DNA from: Branchiostoma floridae | Taxonomy: Eukaryota > Chordata > Leptocardii > Amphioxiformes > Branchiostomatidae | Direction of reading: 5' to 3' | Length of the DNA stretch: 64,000 nt | Assembly: GCF_000003815.2 (NCBI RefSeq) | Contig: NC_049983.1 | Span: forward strand, 10,793,482 to 10,857,481 | Shown: positions 34,101 to 41,940 of the stretch, one piece after another | How the letters are laid out: each line of letters opens with the position of its first letter | Numbering within the stretch: the first letter of the stretch is position 1 | Translations under genes and position numbers: made by a program | The notes under the pieces: generated by a model | Databases searched by the model: none | What the model was told of the DNA's origin: nothing | Seen by the model: the letters and a program-made list of their open reading frames with translations, nothing else

Positions 34101-37060
34101 AATCAAAGGCCATTCTCATATTAAGACCACTCTGTTGCTCATGAAAATCAAAGATGTAACAAATCTAAGATGCAAAGTGTAGGTCTGTACCCTCTATTTG
34201 GGTGAATTTTAGAACTGTTAATCAGACCCAGTTTCTTTGCTAGACATCCACTTGTCATATCCATCTTGTTAACATGCATGTCTCATACTTACATTCTTTT
34301 CCATTTCCTAACATAGGTAAGAAGGATGGAGTGGTTAATGATATCACTGATATGTTGGCACACTGTATCTGGTTTATGAAGTCTGTTGATGCTAACACCA
34401 GTACCCCTCTCATCTATGTTATAGTGCTAACACAGTAAGTTTGACAAATTTCTGTGTTCCAGGACCTGCTTTCACTAGGACATTTGCAGCAAGATTTTTG
34501 GGATCCATGGAAGTCGGTGCAGACAGAGGTACAAAATATTATTAAAAATATATTGCAAAATAATATTGCAAATGTGCATAATTTCAAAAGAAGTTCAGAA
34601 TTTTCTGCTTTATGTCTTAAGATTACTAAACCAACTGTATAACAGCTTTGTTTGAAATTTACCTCGGTCCTTTACATCATCTAGAATTATGATCTATTTT
34701 ATTTGAAGCCAACTGTGTCAGTAGAAGCATTGTGAAGACAATTCAGCACTAAGGACAGGAATGGTAGTACACACTGTTGCACTTGCAGATATGTATTAGG
34801 ATAGGTTTGTTGATGGATTTCATTCACATGGAAGAATTTAAAGATTGGAAATAGATAATTTCATACTTGAAGGCATTTCAGCACCAAGGAGATGTCTGAG
34901 ATGTAAAAGTTGAAATATCATTATTCACTTCTCTCAGGATGAAAGTTCAACACAACAGTTTCATTGACAACTGTCTAATTTGTACCCTCCAGGTTCTGAG
35001 CTGATATTTGCTGCCATGCGTCAGATCATGGCAGCTCGTGCCATACACAGTATCTTCAGAACACAGGAGCTGCAAATCATCATCAATAATGACTCACTCA
35101 GGTTGGTGCACTTATGATCATCTGTCACTGAATCCATTTAACCTGTGTCAAAAGACAATTTGTGCATATTTTCCTCAGATTAGAATAGTCATTGCCTACA
35201 TGGAGGGTATTTATTTTTGTGAACATATTTTATTTTAGATATATATGTATTATTATAATTTTTCTGGCTGTCTGTTACTGCTTCAATGGATTTCATCTGA
35301 GTTGAATGACTTCTGCTTGTTATTTCCAGATTGGTGGAGCAGGCCAACAATGTAGTGATGATGGAGGTAATGATAGCTTGTACATGCAGCTCAATTGTAG
35401 TAAAATTCCTCACAGCATTTAGAGTTTATGTTGCAGCCTGCACAATATATCTAGATCTTGTAGATAACATATATTAGTGTTGAAGTTTGGGTATTTTAGC
35501 AACTAGGCACAAATGCCATAATTATAAATAGATACTACAGCAGAACCTCTAAATACACACAACTTACCATATAGTGTCTGTTTGATATGTGGAATGATTC
35601 ATCTTGATTATTTTTCAGTTTGGTCTGGAAAACATTTCTATGTGTGCAGCACACAAAGAGAATACAAGGTGAGGCCCCAATATTATCCCTAACTTCCTTA
35701 TGATCAGCTATGCAATCTTTACTTGAAATCTTGTCATGAGGCTTTTCCTGCATTATTTGTTTTGATAGTAAAAACACTGGGTTTCGTTGGCAGATGGTTA
35801 CAGAATGTTGAATTTCTGTAATATGCCATGTTTGAGCTGAATTTAAGTGTACACCCCTGGAATAAAAATAATTGGTGTATTTACATGTGACACATACAGT
35901 ATTCAACAGATCATCAACTTGGCAATATGAACATTTTCACCTTGTACATACCATGGGTTAACTACTATATAATACATGCATTGTGCCATTATTTACCACT
36001 TCTCCAGACTATTTGGGTTCATTGCAAGAGGCCCTAAAGTGGAAGGTGAAAGGTCAAAGTACACCTGCCATGTATTTGAAGCAAATTCCCCAGGAACAGA
36101 GGTGAGAGACCATACCTTTTTTTTAAACAGGCTGTCTTGAAAGTGCATGATTTTATGTACCTTTTTGCACCTGATAATACAACATTGAAGCATTGTTTCA
36201 AAATGTCAATATAACAATATTTCTACTTGTACATATTTCACTACCCTAGATCTGCCAGGCAGTGGCTGATGCTACACAGAATGTACTGAAACAAAAGCAG
36301 GTATCTTACCATTGCTGTGATACTTGCTACCTATTCCTTACCACTTTTGTCAATTTTGTTTTCAATTCTTGTACACTGCATGGAACTTATGCTGGTGATC
36401 TTTCATGGTTTGTAGTACGTAGAATCTGCTGGTTTGCTATTATAGTATGTTCCTAAATGAAAGAGCACTGTAGAGTATACCAATTCTAAGAGCTTGACAA
36501 TCATGGTTGGAAAGTGGCTTGCTGCACCTTGTGGGAACTACATGTAGATGCATGGTGTAGTGCACAGGCATCTATTTAGTAGCCATTCCCTATTCTATAG
36601 GAGGAAGACTCTGCTGAAAAGCAAAAGGAAATAGAAAATGTAAGTGTTGTGCTGCTTTATTATTTTTCTTTTATTAGTGGCTGCATGTGGCAGTAATAGT
36701 TTGTAGAACTCTTTTCATAGGGGCTGCACCAGAGTAAAGGTTGGCTTGCTACAGTTTTAACTCTTGTTATATCTAAAAAAAATGTTAGATTTGTTTTTTA
36801 CCCTCACGATCTTCAGTGCCGTTCTTAACAACTTTGTCTCCTTTCTCTGTTTACCAAGTGATAGCATAAAACTGTTTTAAAACTGTTAATTAAAGACTAA
36901 TATGATGACCTTAAGTGCATCATTTCATCGTTTTTTCTTCATCCAGAGCATCCTGGAAAACATGATGGCCACCTCTGCAACCCCACCCTCCTCTCCCTCG
37001 AGTAGTTCCTCCCAGTTGACCAATGGTACCGGTACCACCTCCACCAGCAGTCTCATGTAG
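7099..37060 (+). CDS. APPL1: APPL endosomal adaptor (BAR-PH-PTB), complete 27-exon gene
   Basis: Joining 27 exons by GT-AG junctions gives 2304 bases: 767 residues plus stop with no frame break. Domains in order: BAR (about residues 5-270), PH (about 305-412), a low-complexity linker with an Ala run (456-476) and a Ser/Gly run, a PTB domain (about 590-720), and a short Ser/Thr-rich tail. The family is specific: no other common family combines a BAR domain opening DKLLLEEALEDAPQ with PH and PTB. From family knowledge, vertebrate APPL1/APPL2 bind Rab5 on early endosomes and link receptors such as adiponectin and growth-factor receptors to Akt signalling. Human APPL1 has about 709 residues; the extra length here is mainly the linker. 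This is probably the single pre-duplication orthologue of APPL1 and APPL2 (inference). Intron 1 is 15.4 kb and repeat-rich. The gene is convergent with the LRR gene to its right. Confidence 0.95.
8485..8584. other. Assembly gap (100 N)
   Basis: Exactly 100 N, the conventional length for a gap of unknown size. The flanks resemble, in inverted orientation, the sequence near 17560-17650, so the gap may lie in a dispersed repeat. Confidence 0.98.
8820..8945 (-). repeat. Fragment of a dispersed repeat family (copy 1)
   Basis: Shares GCTTCATCTCAT, TCCGCTC, TTCATGATCATCCT and GCCCTGACCTC in the same order with 16330-16440, and in inverse orientation with 15850-15990. An open frame on the plus strand (8833-9045) includes a hydrophobic run and would look like a signal peptide, but it arises from the repeat. 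Confidence 0.6.
9230..9425. repeat. Degenerate tandem repeat, three or four units of about 55-65 bp
   Basis: Recurring blocks GGTTGACAAATGT or GGTTTCACAAATGT, then GTCAGAAA or CCATGTKACAAA, then CAGACAA. The units are diverged. No coding potential is seen. Confidence 0.6.
9808..9844. repeat. 37-bp GC-rich inverted repeat
   Basis: GTGCCCCCAGA (9808-9818) pairs perfectly with TCTGGGGGCAC (9834-9844), and the inner ACCCG pairs with CGGGT. It could fold as a hairpin or mark the end of a mobile element; nothing else supports a function. Confidence 0.65.
10124..12545. repeat. AT-rich minisatellite in APPL intron 1
   Basis: Tandem units of about 32-33 bp built on TTACTTGGTTTCGACTTA followed by TTTTTAAAAATCTTT, alternating with longer units (about 40 bp) in which the TTGG is replaced by ATAAAAAAAC. 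The array is interrupted by the N gap at 10480-11038. It also has a higher order: multi-unit blocks reappear about 920 bp apart (ACTTACTAAT at 10361 and 11279) and about 840 bp apart (the GGTTCCGATTTA variant near 11080 and 11920). It ends at TTTTTATTGTTG near 12545. Confidence 0.95.
10480..11038. other. Assembly gap (559 N) inside the minisatellite
   Basis: The flanks on both sides are the same minisatellite, so the gap is most likely unresolved array. The non-round length suggests an estimated size. Confidence 0.98.
13785..14035 (+). repeat. Dispersed repeat family (copy 2)
   Basis: Matches the inverted copy at 16205-16445 over its length in order: GGGCTGCAGG, GGATGATGGGACGACG, GAGCGGAGAT, GTGGTCGACAAG, CCGAGGAACYGGTCG, CAACTCCAG and GAAGGTGGGTTTCACCC. 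It is diverged and carries internal stops in most frames. Confidence 0.65.
15850..15995 (+). repeat. Dispersed repeat family (copy 3, left arm of a fold-back)
   Basis: Near-identical in inverted orientation to 16296-16445, for example GGCAGACGTGAGGTCAGGGC, GGAGTAGGATGATCATGA, GAGATGAAGCGACAGGTGG and CACGCCTGGCCGAGGAACTG. Together the arms would form a stem of about 140 bp around a 300-bp spacer. Confidence 0.85.
16205..16445 (-). repeat. Dispersed repeat family (copy 4, right arm of a fold-back)
   Basis: Inverse complement of copy 3, extended on its far side by a segment shared only with copy 2 (GGGTGAAACCCACCTTCAT at 16206). Read on the minus strand it has an open segment beginning KKGTTKSGDEMKRQVVDK and continuing SRLAEELVALNKPPT before stops. 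This may be the remnant of a coding element, or chance. Confidence 0.8.
16797..17560. repeat. Direct duplication of about 513 bp
   Basis: The block starting GGATCTTAGAAAAGTTCCTT occurs at about 16798 and 17311 and stays almost identical for some 240 bp, through an internally repeated GATTATCAAATTGTTAGC unit and a TA dinucleotide run to GTTTTAAAAATGGGATATA. The near identity points to a recent event. Confidence 0.9.
17050..17310. repeat. Dispersed repeat segment between the duplicated blocks
   Basis: Contains GGGGTTCTTTAACGTGCATA, ACACGGGACCTCCATGTAA and CGTCCTATCCGAGGGA. I recall this style of sequence as a common interspersed (SINE-body-like) motif in invertebrate chordate DNA. That is memory rather than a search, so the class is uncertain. 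Confidence 0.45.
17555..17700 (+). repeat. Inverted counterpart of the 8450-8630 region
   Basis: GTATGCAGTGTCYGG and CCCAGATTTCGGACATTGTGTG here are matched on the opposite strand by CCAGACACTGCATAC (near 8592) and CACACAAAGTCCTAAATCTGGG (near 8461). The 100-N gap falls between the two blocks in the first copy. Confidence 0.6.
19470..20400. repeat. Tandem array, 132-bp unit with longer variants
   Basis: Units carry CCCATTGTTGTTGTTTTG, ACAGACTAATCATCTG, TTGTGCGGCTGTCGTCCCTA and CTTTCCGACAAGTCCGTCAC. Unit starts at 19609, 19741 and 19873 are exactly 132 bases apart. Later units (from about 20030, 20198 and 20350) are about 150-165 bases through an insertion of ACACATCAAAATCGCATATAA. Because 132 is a multiple of three, one plus-strand frame is open through three units. 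Confidence 0.92.
20480..20650. repeat. Short GC-rich tandem repeats (CCCAGCATGCCTCACT and AACATGGCGGCGCCCTA)
   Basis: CCAGCATGCCTCACTC is present in consecutive copies around 20570-20595, with several looser versions before it. AACATGGCGGCGCCCTA then occurs twice (about 20611 and 20635). The last motif contains the YY1-like core AANATGGCGGC. There is no evidence that it acts as a promoter here. Confidence 0.75.
21035..21310. repeat. CA microsatellite and derived CA-rich tract
   Basis: An uninterrupted CA run near 21035-21058 is followed by a compound tract of ACAGACAATACACACA-type units up to about 21310. The open frames over it (Thr/His/Arg/Tyr-rich, and Val/Cys-rich on the other strand) are products of the repeat. 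Confidence 0.95.
22562..27051 (+). CDS. APPL1: APPL exons 2-11: BAR domain
   Basis: Exons: 22562-22660, 23124-23183, 23669-23740, 24150-24237, 24562-24603, 24779-24837, 24954-25016, 25367-25459, 26241-26323, 26915-27051. They encode residues 19 to about 283, the helical BAR dimer that senses membrane curvature and, with the PH domain, binds Rab5. Landmarks include TRSLLGVFEQD, RFPLAGEDTI, SSWHAVLATQL, HDAAILKYSRLSKKR and MLEPFVGYIQAQVSFFRMG. Exon sizes of 42-137 bases and matching phases at every join support the model. Exon 10 ends in phase 2, so its last codon (Asn) is split across the junction. Confidence 0.93.
27158..27480. mobile_element. MITE-like element, copy 1 (APPL intron 11)
   Basis: 323 bp bounded by inverted ends: CAAGGTTGGACAAGT at the left and ACTTGTCCAACCCTG at the right. 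Inside are further inverted GCAAGTGAAAA / CTTGCCCGAT motifs. A 5-bp repeat TAGTG flanks it on both sides (27153-27157 and 27481-27485), consistent with a target-site duplication. There is no coding capacity. The CAGGG ends are reminiscent of hAT-type elements, but the flanking repeat is shorter than the 8 bp expected for hAT. Confidence 0.85.
27590..27840 (-). mobile_element. tRNA-derived SINE (APPL intron 11)
   Basis: On the minus strand an A-box-like ATGGTAGAGTG (27826-27816) and a B-box-like GAGTTCGATCC (27791-27781) are spaced as in tRNA genes, forming a Pol III promoter head. The body follows: GGTACATGCTGCTCTCTC, TGCTTAGCACTCAGCATT, GGAAAGAGCGGACTAGC, ending near 27590. The head no longer folds into a full cloverleaf, so this is a SINE, not a tRNA gene. 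The exact ends are uncertain. Confidence 0.7.
27929..29219 (+). CDS. APPL1: APPL exons 12-16: PH domain
   Basis: Exons: 27929-28034, 28195-28276, 28505-28608, 28835-28880, 29163-29219. They encode residues 284-415. The PH fold begins at TQKAGYLNIRR, continues with WDRMYFFTQGGNLMSQAR and FAGSLVMDLDNTIVEP, and closes with the helix around EEWVSTLHNISQGLYLKDNP, which holds the conserved PH Trp. In APPL the PH domain packs against BAR and contributes to Rab5 and phosphoinositide binding. Confidence 0.93.
29573..29820 (+). CDS. APPL1: APPL exon 17: linker with alanine run
   Basis: A 248-base exon between the PH and PTB domains. It reads EAMKQMLGVDKSIEVAEEQA, an acidic patch, then a run of about 21 Ala broken by two Ser (GCA/GCC/GCT codons), and a Lys-rich stretch ending GFGINLM. 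The human protein lacks an alanine run at this place. Mixed Ala codons argue against a recent simple triplet expansion. The donor is AT followed by GTAAGA, phase 2. Confidence 0.85.
30188..31400 (+). repeat. Long dispersed repeat, copy A
   Basis: Matches 62649-64000 in the same orientation. Shared blocks in order include CAAGAGTTCGTAGACCTCAG, GGTTGTGCACCATGCAAAAG, ATTCATTAAAGATTTATTTC, GGTGGTATGATATTTT, CAACAAAAGATACC or CAACAAACGATACT, AGGCCCAAAAA and GAAGGTGGCCCAG. Copy B has extra bases around 63700-63880. No open frame is conserved, so this looks like a non-autonomous element or an old inactive transposon. Confidence 0.9.
31403..32010. repeat. Four degenerate tandem units of about 150 bp
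   Basis: Units start at 31403, 31550, 31702 and 31854 with TCAAGTTCAA or TCAAGGTCAA. Each then carries a GGCCCAAA-type block, an ACCCAC or AACACATG block with TACCAAA, a TTCCGGAGATAC- or TTCTCGAGATAC-like block and an A-rich stretch. Lengths are 147, 152, 152 and about 155. The array adjoins copy A of the long repeat and is probably part of it; copy B is cut by the window end just where the array would start. Confidence 0.85.
32120..32320 (+). CDS. APPL1: APPL exon 18: Ser/Gly linker and conserved IQFEII motif
   Basis: The acceptor is GGGGCAG before 32120; one base completes the split codon. The exon starts SRKTSG, passes through a Ser/Gly run and reaches PSPLDMIAATPIQFEIIPMG, which corresponds to the conserved TPIQFDII of vertebrate APPL. 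A nearer AG at 32113 would bring an early stop, so 32119 is chosen. It ends in phase 2 before GTGCTG. Confidence 0.85.
33759..36101 (+). CDS. APPL1: APPL exons 19-24: PTB domain
   Basis: Exons: 33759-33808, 34463-34528, 34993-35101, 35330-35366, 35619-35668, 36008-36101. Exon 19 gives RRFNPFDQ, which aligns with the vertebrate RRTNPF. Exon 20 gives FAARFLGSMEVGADR, the first PTB strand. Exon 21 gives AAMRQIMAARAIHSIFR, a PTB helix. Exons 23 and 24 give CAAHKENTRLFGFIARG and KYTCHVFEANSPGTE. From family knowledge, this domain binds receptor tails and Akt. All joins are phase-consistent (1-1, 1-1, 2-2, 0-0, 2-2, 0-0). Confidence 0.9.
36250..37060 (+). CDS. APPL1: APPL exons 25-27: PTB C-terminal helix and tail
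   Basis: Exons: 36250-36300, 36601-36639, 36947-37060. Exon 25 gives ICQAVADATQNVLKQKQ, the last PTB helix. Exon 26 gives EEDSAEKQKEIEN, matching the conserved SEKQKEIE. Exon 27 is a Ser/Thr/Pro-rich tail ending TSTSSLM before TAG at 37058-37060. The tail is shorter than in vertebrate APPL1 and lacks its long Lys/Gln-rich segment. The C-terminal SSLM is weakly like a PDZ ligand (speculative). Confidence 0.88.
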
Positions 37061-40000
37061 GTACCAACACCACCTCTCAGGACCTCCGCACTATCCTCAG
37101 CACTGCTTTCAGTATGCAGGCGAACTGGTCTGGATATATGCCGCAAAGGTCTCTACCATGCTGGCCTGGATGTGCATTTCAGGGTTGGACAAGTCCACTA
37201 GCCCGATTGTCCCGGGCAAGTGAAAATGCAGATCGGGACAGTGCATATCCTACTTGTCCGATCGGGCAAGTAAGATTCTTTCGATATTTTTATAAACTTG
37301 TTGCTTTTTGCAATCATGAAATCAAACATTAGCCAACATAGAAAAATAAAGCTAGTGATAAATTTAAAGAATTCTATTGTTGGAAGGGAAAAGACAGAGG
37401 AAAATGTTTTTAAAATTTCAGGCAAGTTGTTTTGGGCAGAAGTAGAAAAGTAAATTTTTTATGTAATTGCCTGATAGGACAAGTGAATTTTAGAAAACTT
37501 GTCCAACCCTGCATTTGTGTGTTGTTTTCTGTTCAGTTGGGTTGTATCCCTTTTGAGTTATGGTACAGTAACTGCAGAAACGGATGTTGGTTTTTGGTGA
37601 CTTTCTGTTCCAACTGGAACTTTGTCATGATCAGAAGCTACAAACCCTTCAGGACTGCTGATGCTGTGTGCTGCATTTTTGGGTGGCTGATAGTCTGTAG
37701 GCAGGTTTGCAGTCCCTGTGTTGGGTCTTTGGGTGAGTCAGACTGTGCAGAAGCTGTATTATTTTTATACTGCTGTGAGGTGGGACATACTTTTTTGGAG
37801 AGGGGAGTTTGTAAGGCATTATATATTTATATAAGTTTGTGTTGGTGGAGAGTATGATTCATATCAATCATGGCCTATGTATAAATTTTTTAGGTGTCTT
37901 TCACACTTTCAATCATAAGGTACATCAAGGCAGTCGTCTAGGTATGCTCTTCAATAGTGCCAAATAAAACATAAGAATGGCTTTGCAGCTTTTTTTTTTG
38001 CTTTTGCTGCACAACTTTGGCCTAGTGTTGCCCACCATTTATTCACATTTTCCAATTTGCCAGACTGTCCCCCCCCCCAACACATATGTGGCATAAGCTA
38101 TAACCATAACCTATATAACTTCCTTCATCACACCAAATCACATCTACATACATCCTATATAATCACTCTCATTATCATTCATGATCATGTAATGATCCTT
38201 CTTTTTTCAATGTCAGAGTATTTGTTTAACTGCAATGCACTGTTTATTGCAAAGATCAAATTTCTTGCTACTAACCATCAATCATCACAAAATAATGGCT
38301 TTGTAATCTTCACCATAACATCCAACTAACAATCATAACAACTAACATAAGAAACAAACTAACATTATGATTCATGGGTCTCAGCTTATGCCACATCTGC
38401 GTTGGGGGGGTAGAAAGTGTTACCAAACCTCCAATTTCCATTTTTCAGAAAGTTGGATTGGGACCACCATGAGTCGGAGGCATAGCTAAGTCTTGATGGG
38501 GCTTGTGGGCTGCCTCATTCTGAAGAATGTGCATGCTGCATTTTTTTCAAACTATTGTTCTCGTCTTTTTATGATACTTACAATCATGAATTTTATCCAG
38601 ATTTACTATTTATCTAAATAGGTAATGCTATAAATGCTCAGTAACTGCTAGACTTTGGTACAATGATATCGTGCATAAAGATGTGTGATCTTTAAGCAGT
38701 TGACTGTATTTCTTTGCTGGCCATGGAGTTTAACCCATAAGTTGCATAGAGTTGTGACTGGGAGTGCTTGTTGCAGTACCATCATGTGTATATAGGGGGC
38801 ATAGTTGAACCAGTAGCAGGTATGCATTTGGTTGATGCAGAGGATAATGTCCAGCATGTATTATACAAAAATGTTCTCAGATATATGTTTGGTGATATGT
38901 GTTCTGCTGATTTCTTTTAGAACATCAATGTAAAAGTATATGTGGGTTGTTACATGGATAGCACATACAATGTATGGAGATGGTCAGGTTGTATTTTGAT
39001 GGATGAAAATCCAATGTTTGCCTGTAGATTCAATATCTAAAAGCCATAAGAAAACTAGCAAGTATATGTGTAAGCAAGAGTCTTGGTGAAGAAATAAGTT
39101 ACAAAATGTACAAAAAATCTTATGTCTGTGCATAAGTTGTAAATGTAAAGGCTTCTATCAATGGCTTATCTTAGTTAACTACATGTAAATTCAACTTTTA
39201 TCAGAAATTTATCTCTGGTGTCTTACAGTAATAGAGGGTTTCTACATATAGGAAAGAAATTAATAAAGTCAAGTTCAGATATAACGAAGGAATAGTGTGG
39301 CAATAAGGTAGTGTTTCGTCAGTTACACTGACAAATATTGTATCATGGTGAACTCATGTACAAATGTATGAGGGAATAATGTCACTGTATCATAGCCAAG
39401 AATAGATCATGTGATGTACTCTACTGTGAAATGGGAGGGTATGAAAATACTCTTATTGATAGCCAATGATAGGTCAATATGCCAGAAGGTGTGTGTGTGA
39501 GGGGGGCTTGCTACAGAAAAGTATGGAGTAATACTTTTGTCTTTATAATGTATAAACTTGATCCTCTAATGAACTTGAACTCTTGAAGGATTGTATATTG
39601 CATTTGTCTTTGACACTACATGTCTACTGTCTACATGTTTGGATATGGTGTTTTGGAAGAATTCCTTATACCTTTGAATGGAAATAAGATAAGGCTCTAT
39701 AGAAGTTGCCACCTTTAAGGTACAGTATAGTAGAAGAGGTTTGTGGATAAGACTGCAGAGCAGCGTGCGTGATGAGGGATCTGAAGAGTTTTAGACAACA
39801 CTGGTAAGGGAACAGCTATAGAAAGCAGTTCAAAGCAAGGCCAACTTTTTGTATTATAATCAATATGATGAGTGAATAATATATGATGTCTGTGTAAGAG
39901 AAAGATAAAGAGGAGTTTTGATTTTGATAAGATTGCATTGTACAGAGGTTTGTAATGGGTTATTGTATTAAGCGATTTGTTTGAAGTGGGTTTTAATTTG

Positions 40001-40613
40001 GAAGAAGGTGGTGAGAGTTTCTTTACTACATAGAAATCTGGGCGCTGAACCTTTGTGAAAGGAAAACAAAAATATATAAGATTGGACAGAAAATGACTCC
40101 AATGGCTCTGTGTGTGATTTGATAAACAAATCTAACCATTTCTTTGTGTGATAAATGCTTTGCTTGAGTTGGAGGTGGTATGAACATCATTCCATATCCC
40201 AAGCATCTAGCGCTTAGGGGCCTCTGTATAGAGGATATAGTGAATTATGTAAATCTTTATGACTGATATATATTTTTGGGTCATGTGGGTGAATAAACAT
40301 TTCAGACTATTCCAGACAAATTCTTTTGCAGTTACCATTATGCAATGTATCTGCCCAGTGTTAAGACAATAAAAGAAATATAGTAGTTTTTAAGAAAATT
40401 CCCATTCTAGTGGTGGAGGGGGACTGATCAGGAGGTTGAGACAGGCTTTGCAAGTGCAATGACCTCATTACAATTTACATACTTGTTCAACATCAAACAC
40501 ACACCCAAATTAGATTTTCCCATTTATTCTGAACCAACTGTGAACAGTTGACAGCTACACTCAATCATCTGTATCAAAACATTATGTACAATTCTCACAC
40601 AAGTGAAAATAAA
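37061..40613 (+). other. APPL 3' untranslated / downstream region
   Basis: No coding sequence is recognised. Poly(A) signal candidates (AATAAA) occur at 40368-40373 and 40608-40613, with others earlier, so a 3' UTR of up to about 3.5 kb is possible but unproven. A MITE sits at 37180-37511. Confidence 0.5.
37180..37511. mobile_element. MITE-like element, copy 2 (just 3' of the APPL stop)
   Basis: 332 bp with perfect 15-bp inverted ends, CAGGGTTGGACAAGT and ACTTGTCCAACCCTG. The interior is similar to copy 1 (GTCCACTAGCCC near the left, GATAGGACAAGTGAATTTT near the right). GCATTT flanks the left end and recurs at the right boundary, consistent with a short target duplication. The position is 120 bp after the stop codon, so it may be transcribed in the 3' UTR. 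Confidence 0.88.
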
Positions 40614-41940
40614 TACAGCTAGTACATCACATACACAGTAAGCAATAAAAAGTACTTTAGATTGAATATGATGGTACCATTCTAATACTATTTCTCTGCT
40701 TGAGTATATTGCTAAGCAGAAATATTTACATCTCTATCCCTATAAAAGGAAATATAACATTGAAGGAGAAATTGGCGCTTTGTATCTTCAAGTTGGTAGA
40801 TTAAAAAAAAAATACTTGTGTTATGTTAAATTGGTATTTCAGAAGTATTATGTTGCCAAAGCGATCTTTTGTATGAAATTGGTACTGATGCACAAGTAAA
40901 TAATGCTTGTAATATTAGAGCCTTCAATTACGAAAGAACCTCGTTTACTGGGACATATCTGATGCTGCAGTCTCGTCTTTCATTGGTTTGTTGACAAGTA
41001 CCTTCCAGTCAACAATGATGCAGACCAACAAGCACAAGAAAGTAAACAACAGATTTCGTTCGGTAGTACGCAATGGTACATATATAATGGTAGACTGTAG
41101 GGAACTTATTGGTACATTTTTGGTAAAGTTGGGAATCATGTACAGAAGTTGGTGAATTTTTGCAACTGGTTACCGTAACGGTTGTATTTAACTATTGTAT
41201 TTTTTTTTGTCTTGAGGCAGTATTTAAATGGATGAAAATGGCCTCTTAAAAGTAGTTTAAATTGCACCCGAGGAAAGGTATGTGTCTTGACAGTGTGAAA
41301 AAGTCTTGGAGGTCCACGCAATCCATGCTGTCTTTAGATGTCCAAACAACCAAAATGTGAATTCGAAGATGACTGTGCTCTTCTTAAGCCTCTGCACCAT
41401 TTTGTCTTCCTTATAAATGCACTTGCATACATATCCGTGTCAATGTCAATTTGATGACGGATAGAAAGGGTGTGAAAAGGCCATGTTTACAAATTTGTCG
41501 AGTAATTAGGCAACAAGAAAACACACAAGGCATGAAAACAGTTAGCCAAAGTACCAGCCTTTAAATCTCAGATGATTACCTGATATTACAATTTATAATG
41601 CCCTCCCTCAATAAAAGATGGGGAAGTGCTGAGAATGGAAAGACCAAGTGAGATATCTGATGTTTAATACCACAAACTTAATGTATTGATTTATACAACG
41701 GACTTCTTTCAATAATGGTCATCAATAGAATGGGTTGAAAACTTAACATTTCTTGTGGTCACTCTCTAAGATACTTCCATTGATTACATCACTTAGTATA
41801 AATCTACTTATGTTTCATAATCAGAAATTAAAAGTGTTGTCAAACTCCATTTATTGATGACCATCCCGGAGCAATATCCTTAGATGCAGAAGATTTCAAT
41901 AGAATCGTAGCCGGTAGATTTTATTGAAGTCGTTTTGGAT

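Noticed and set aside
34308-34434. Open stretch between APPL exons 19 and 20
   Set aside because: No similarity to APPL, and exons 19 and 20 already join in phase 1.
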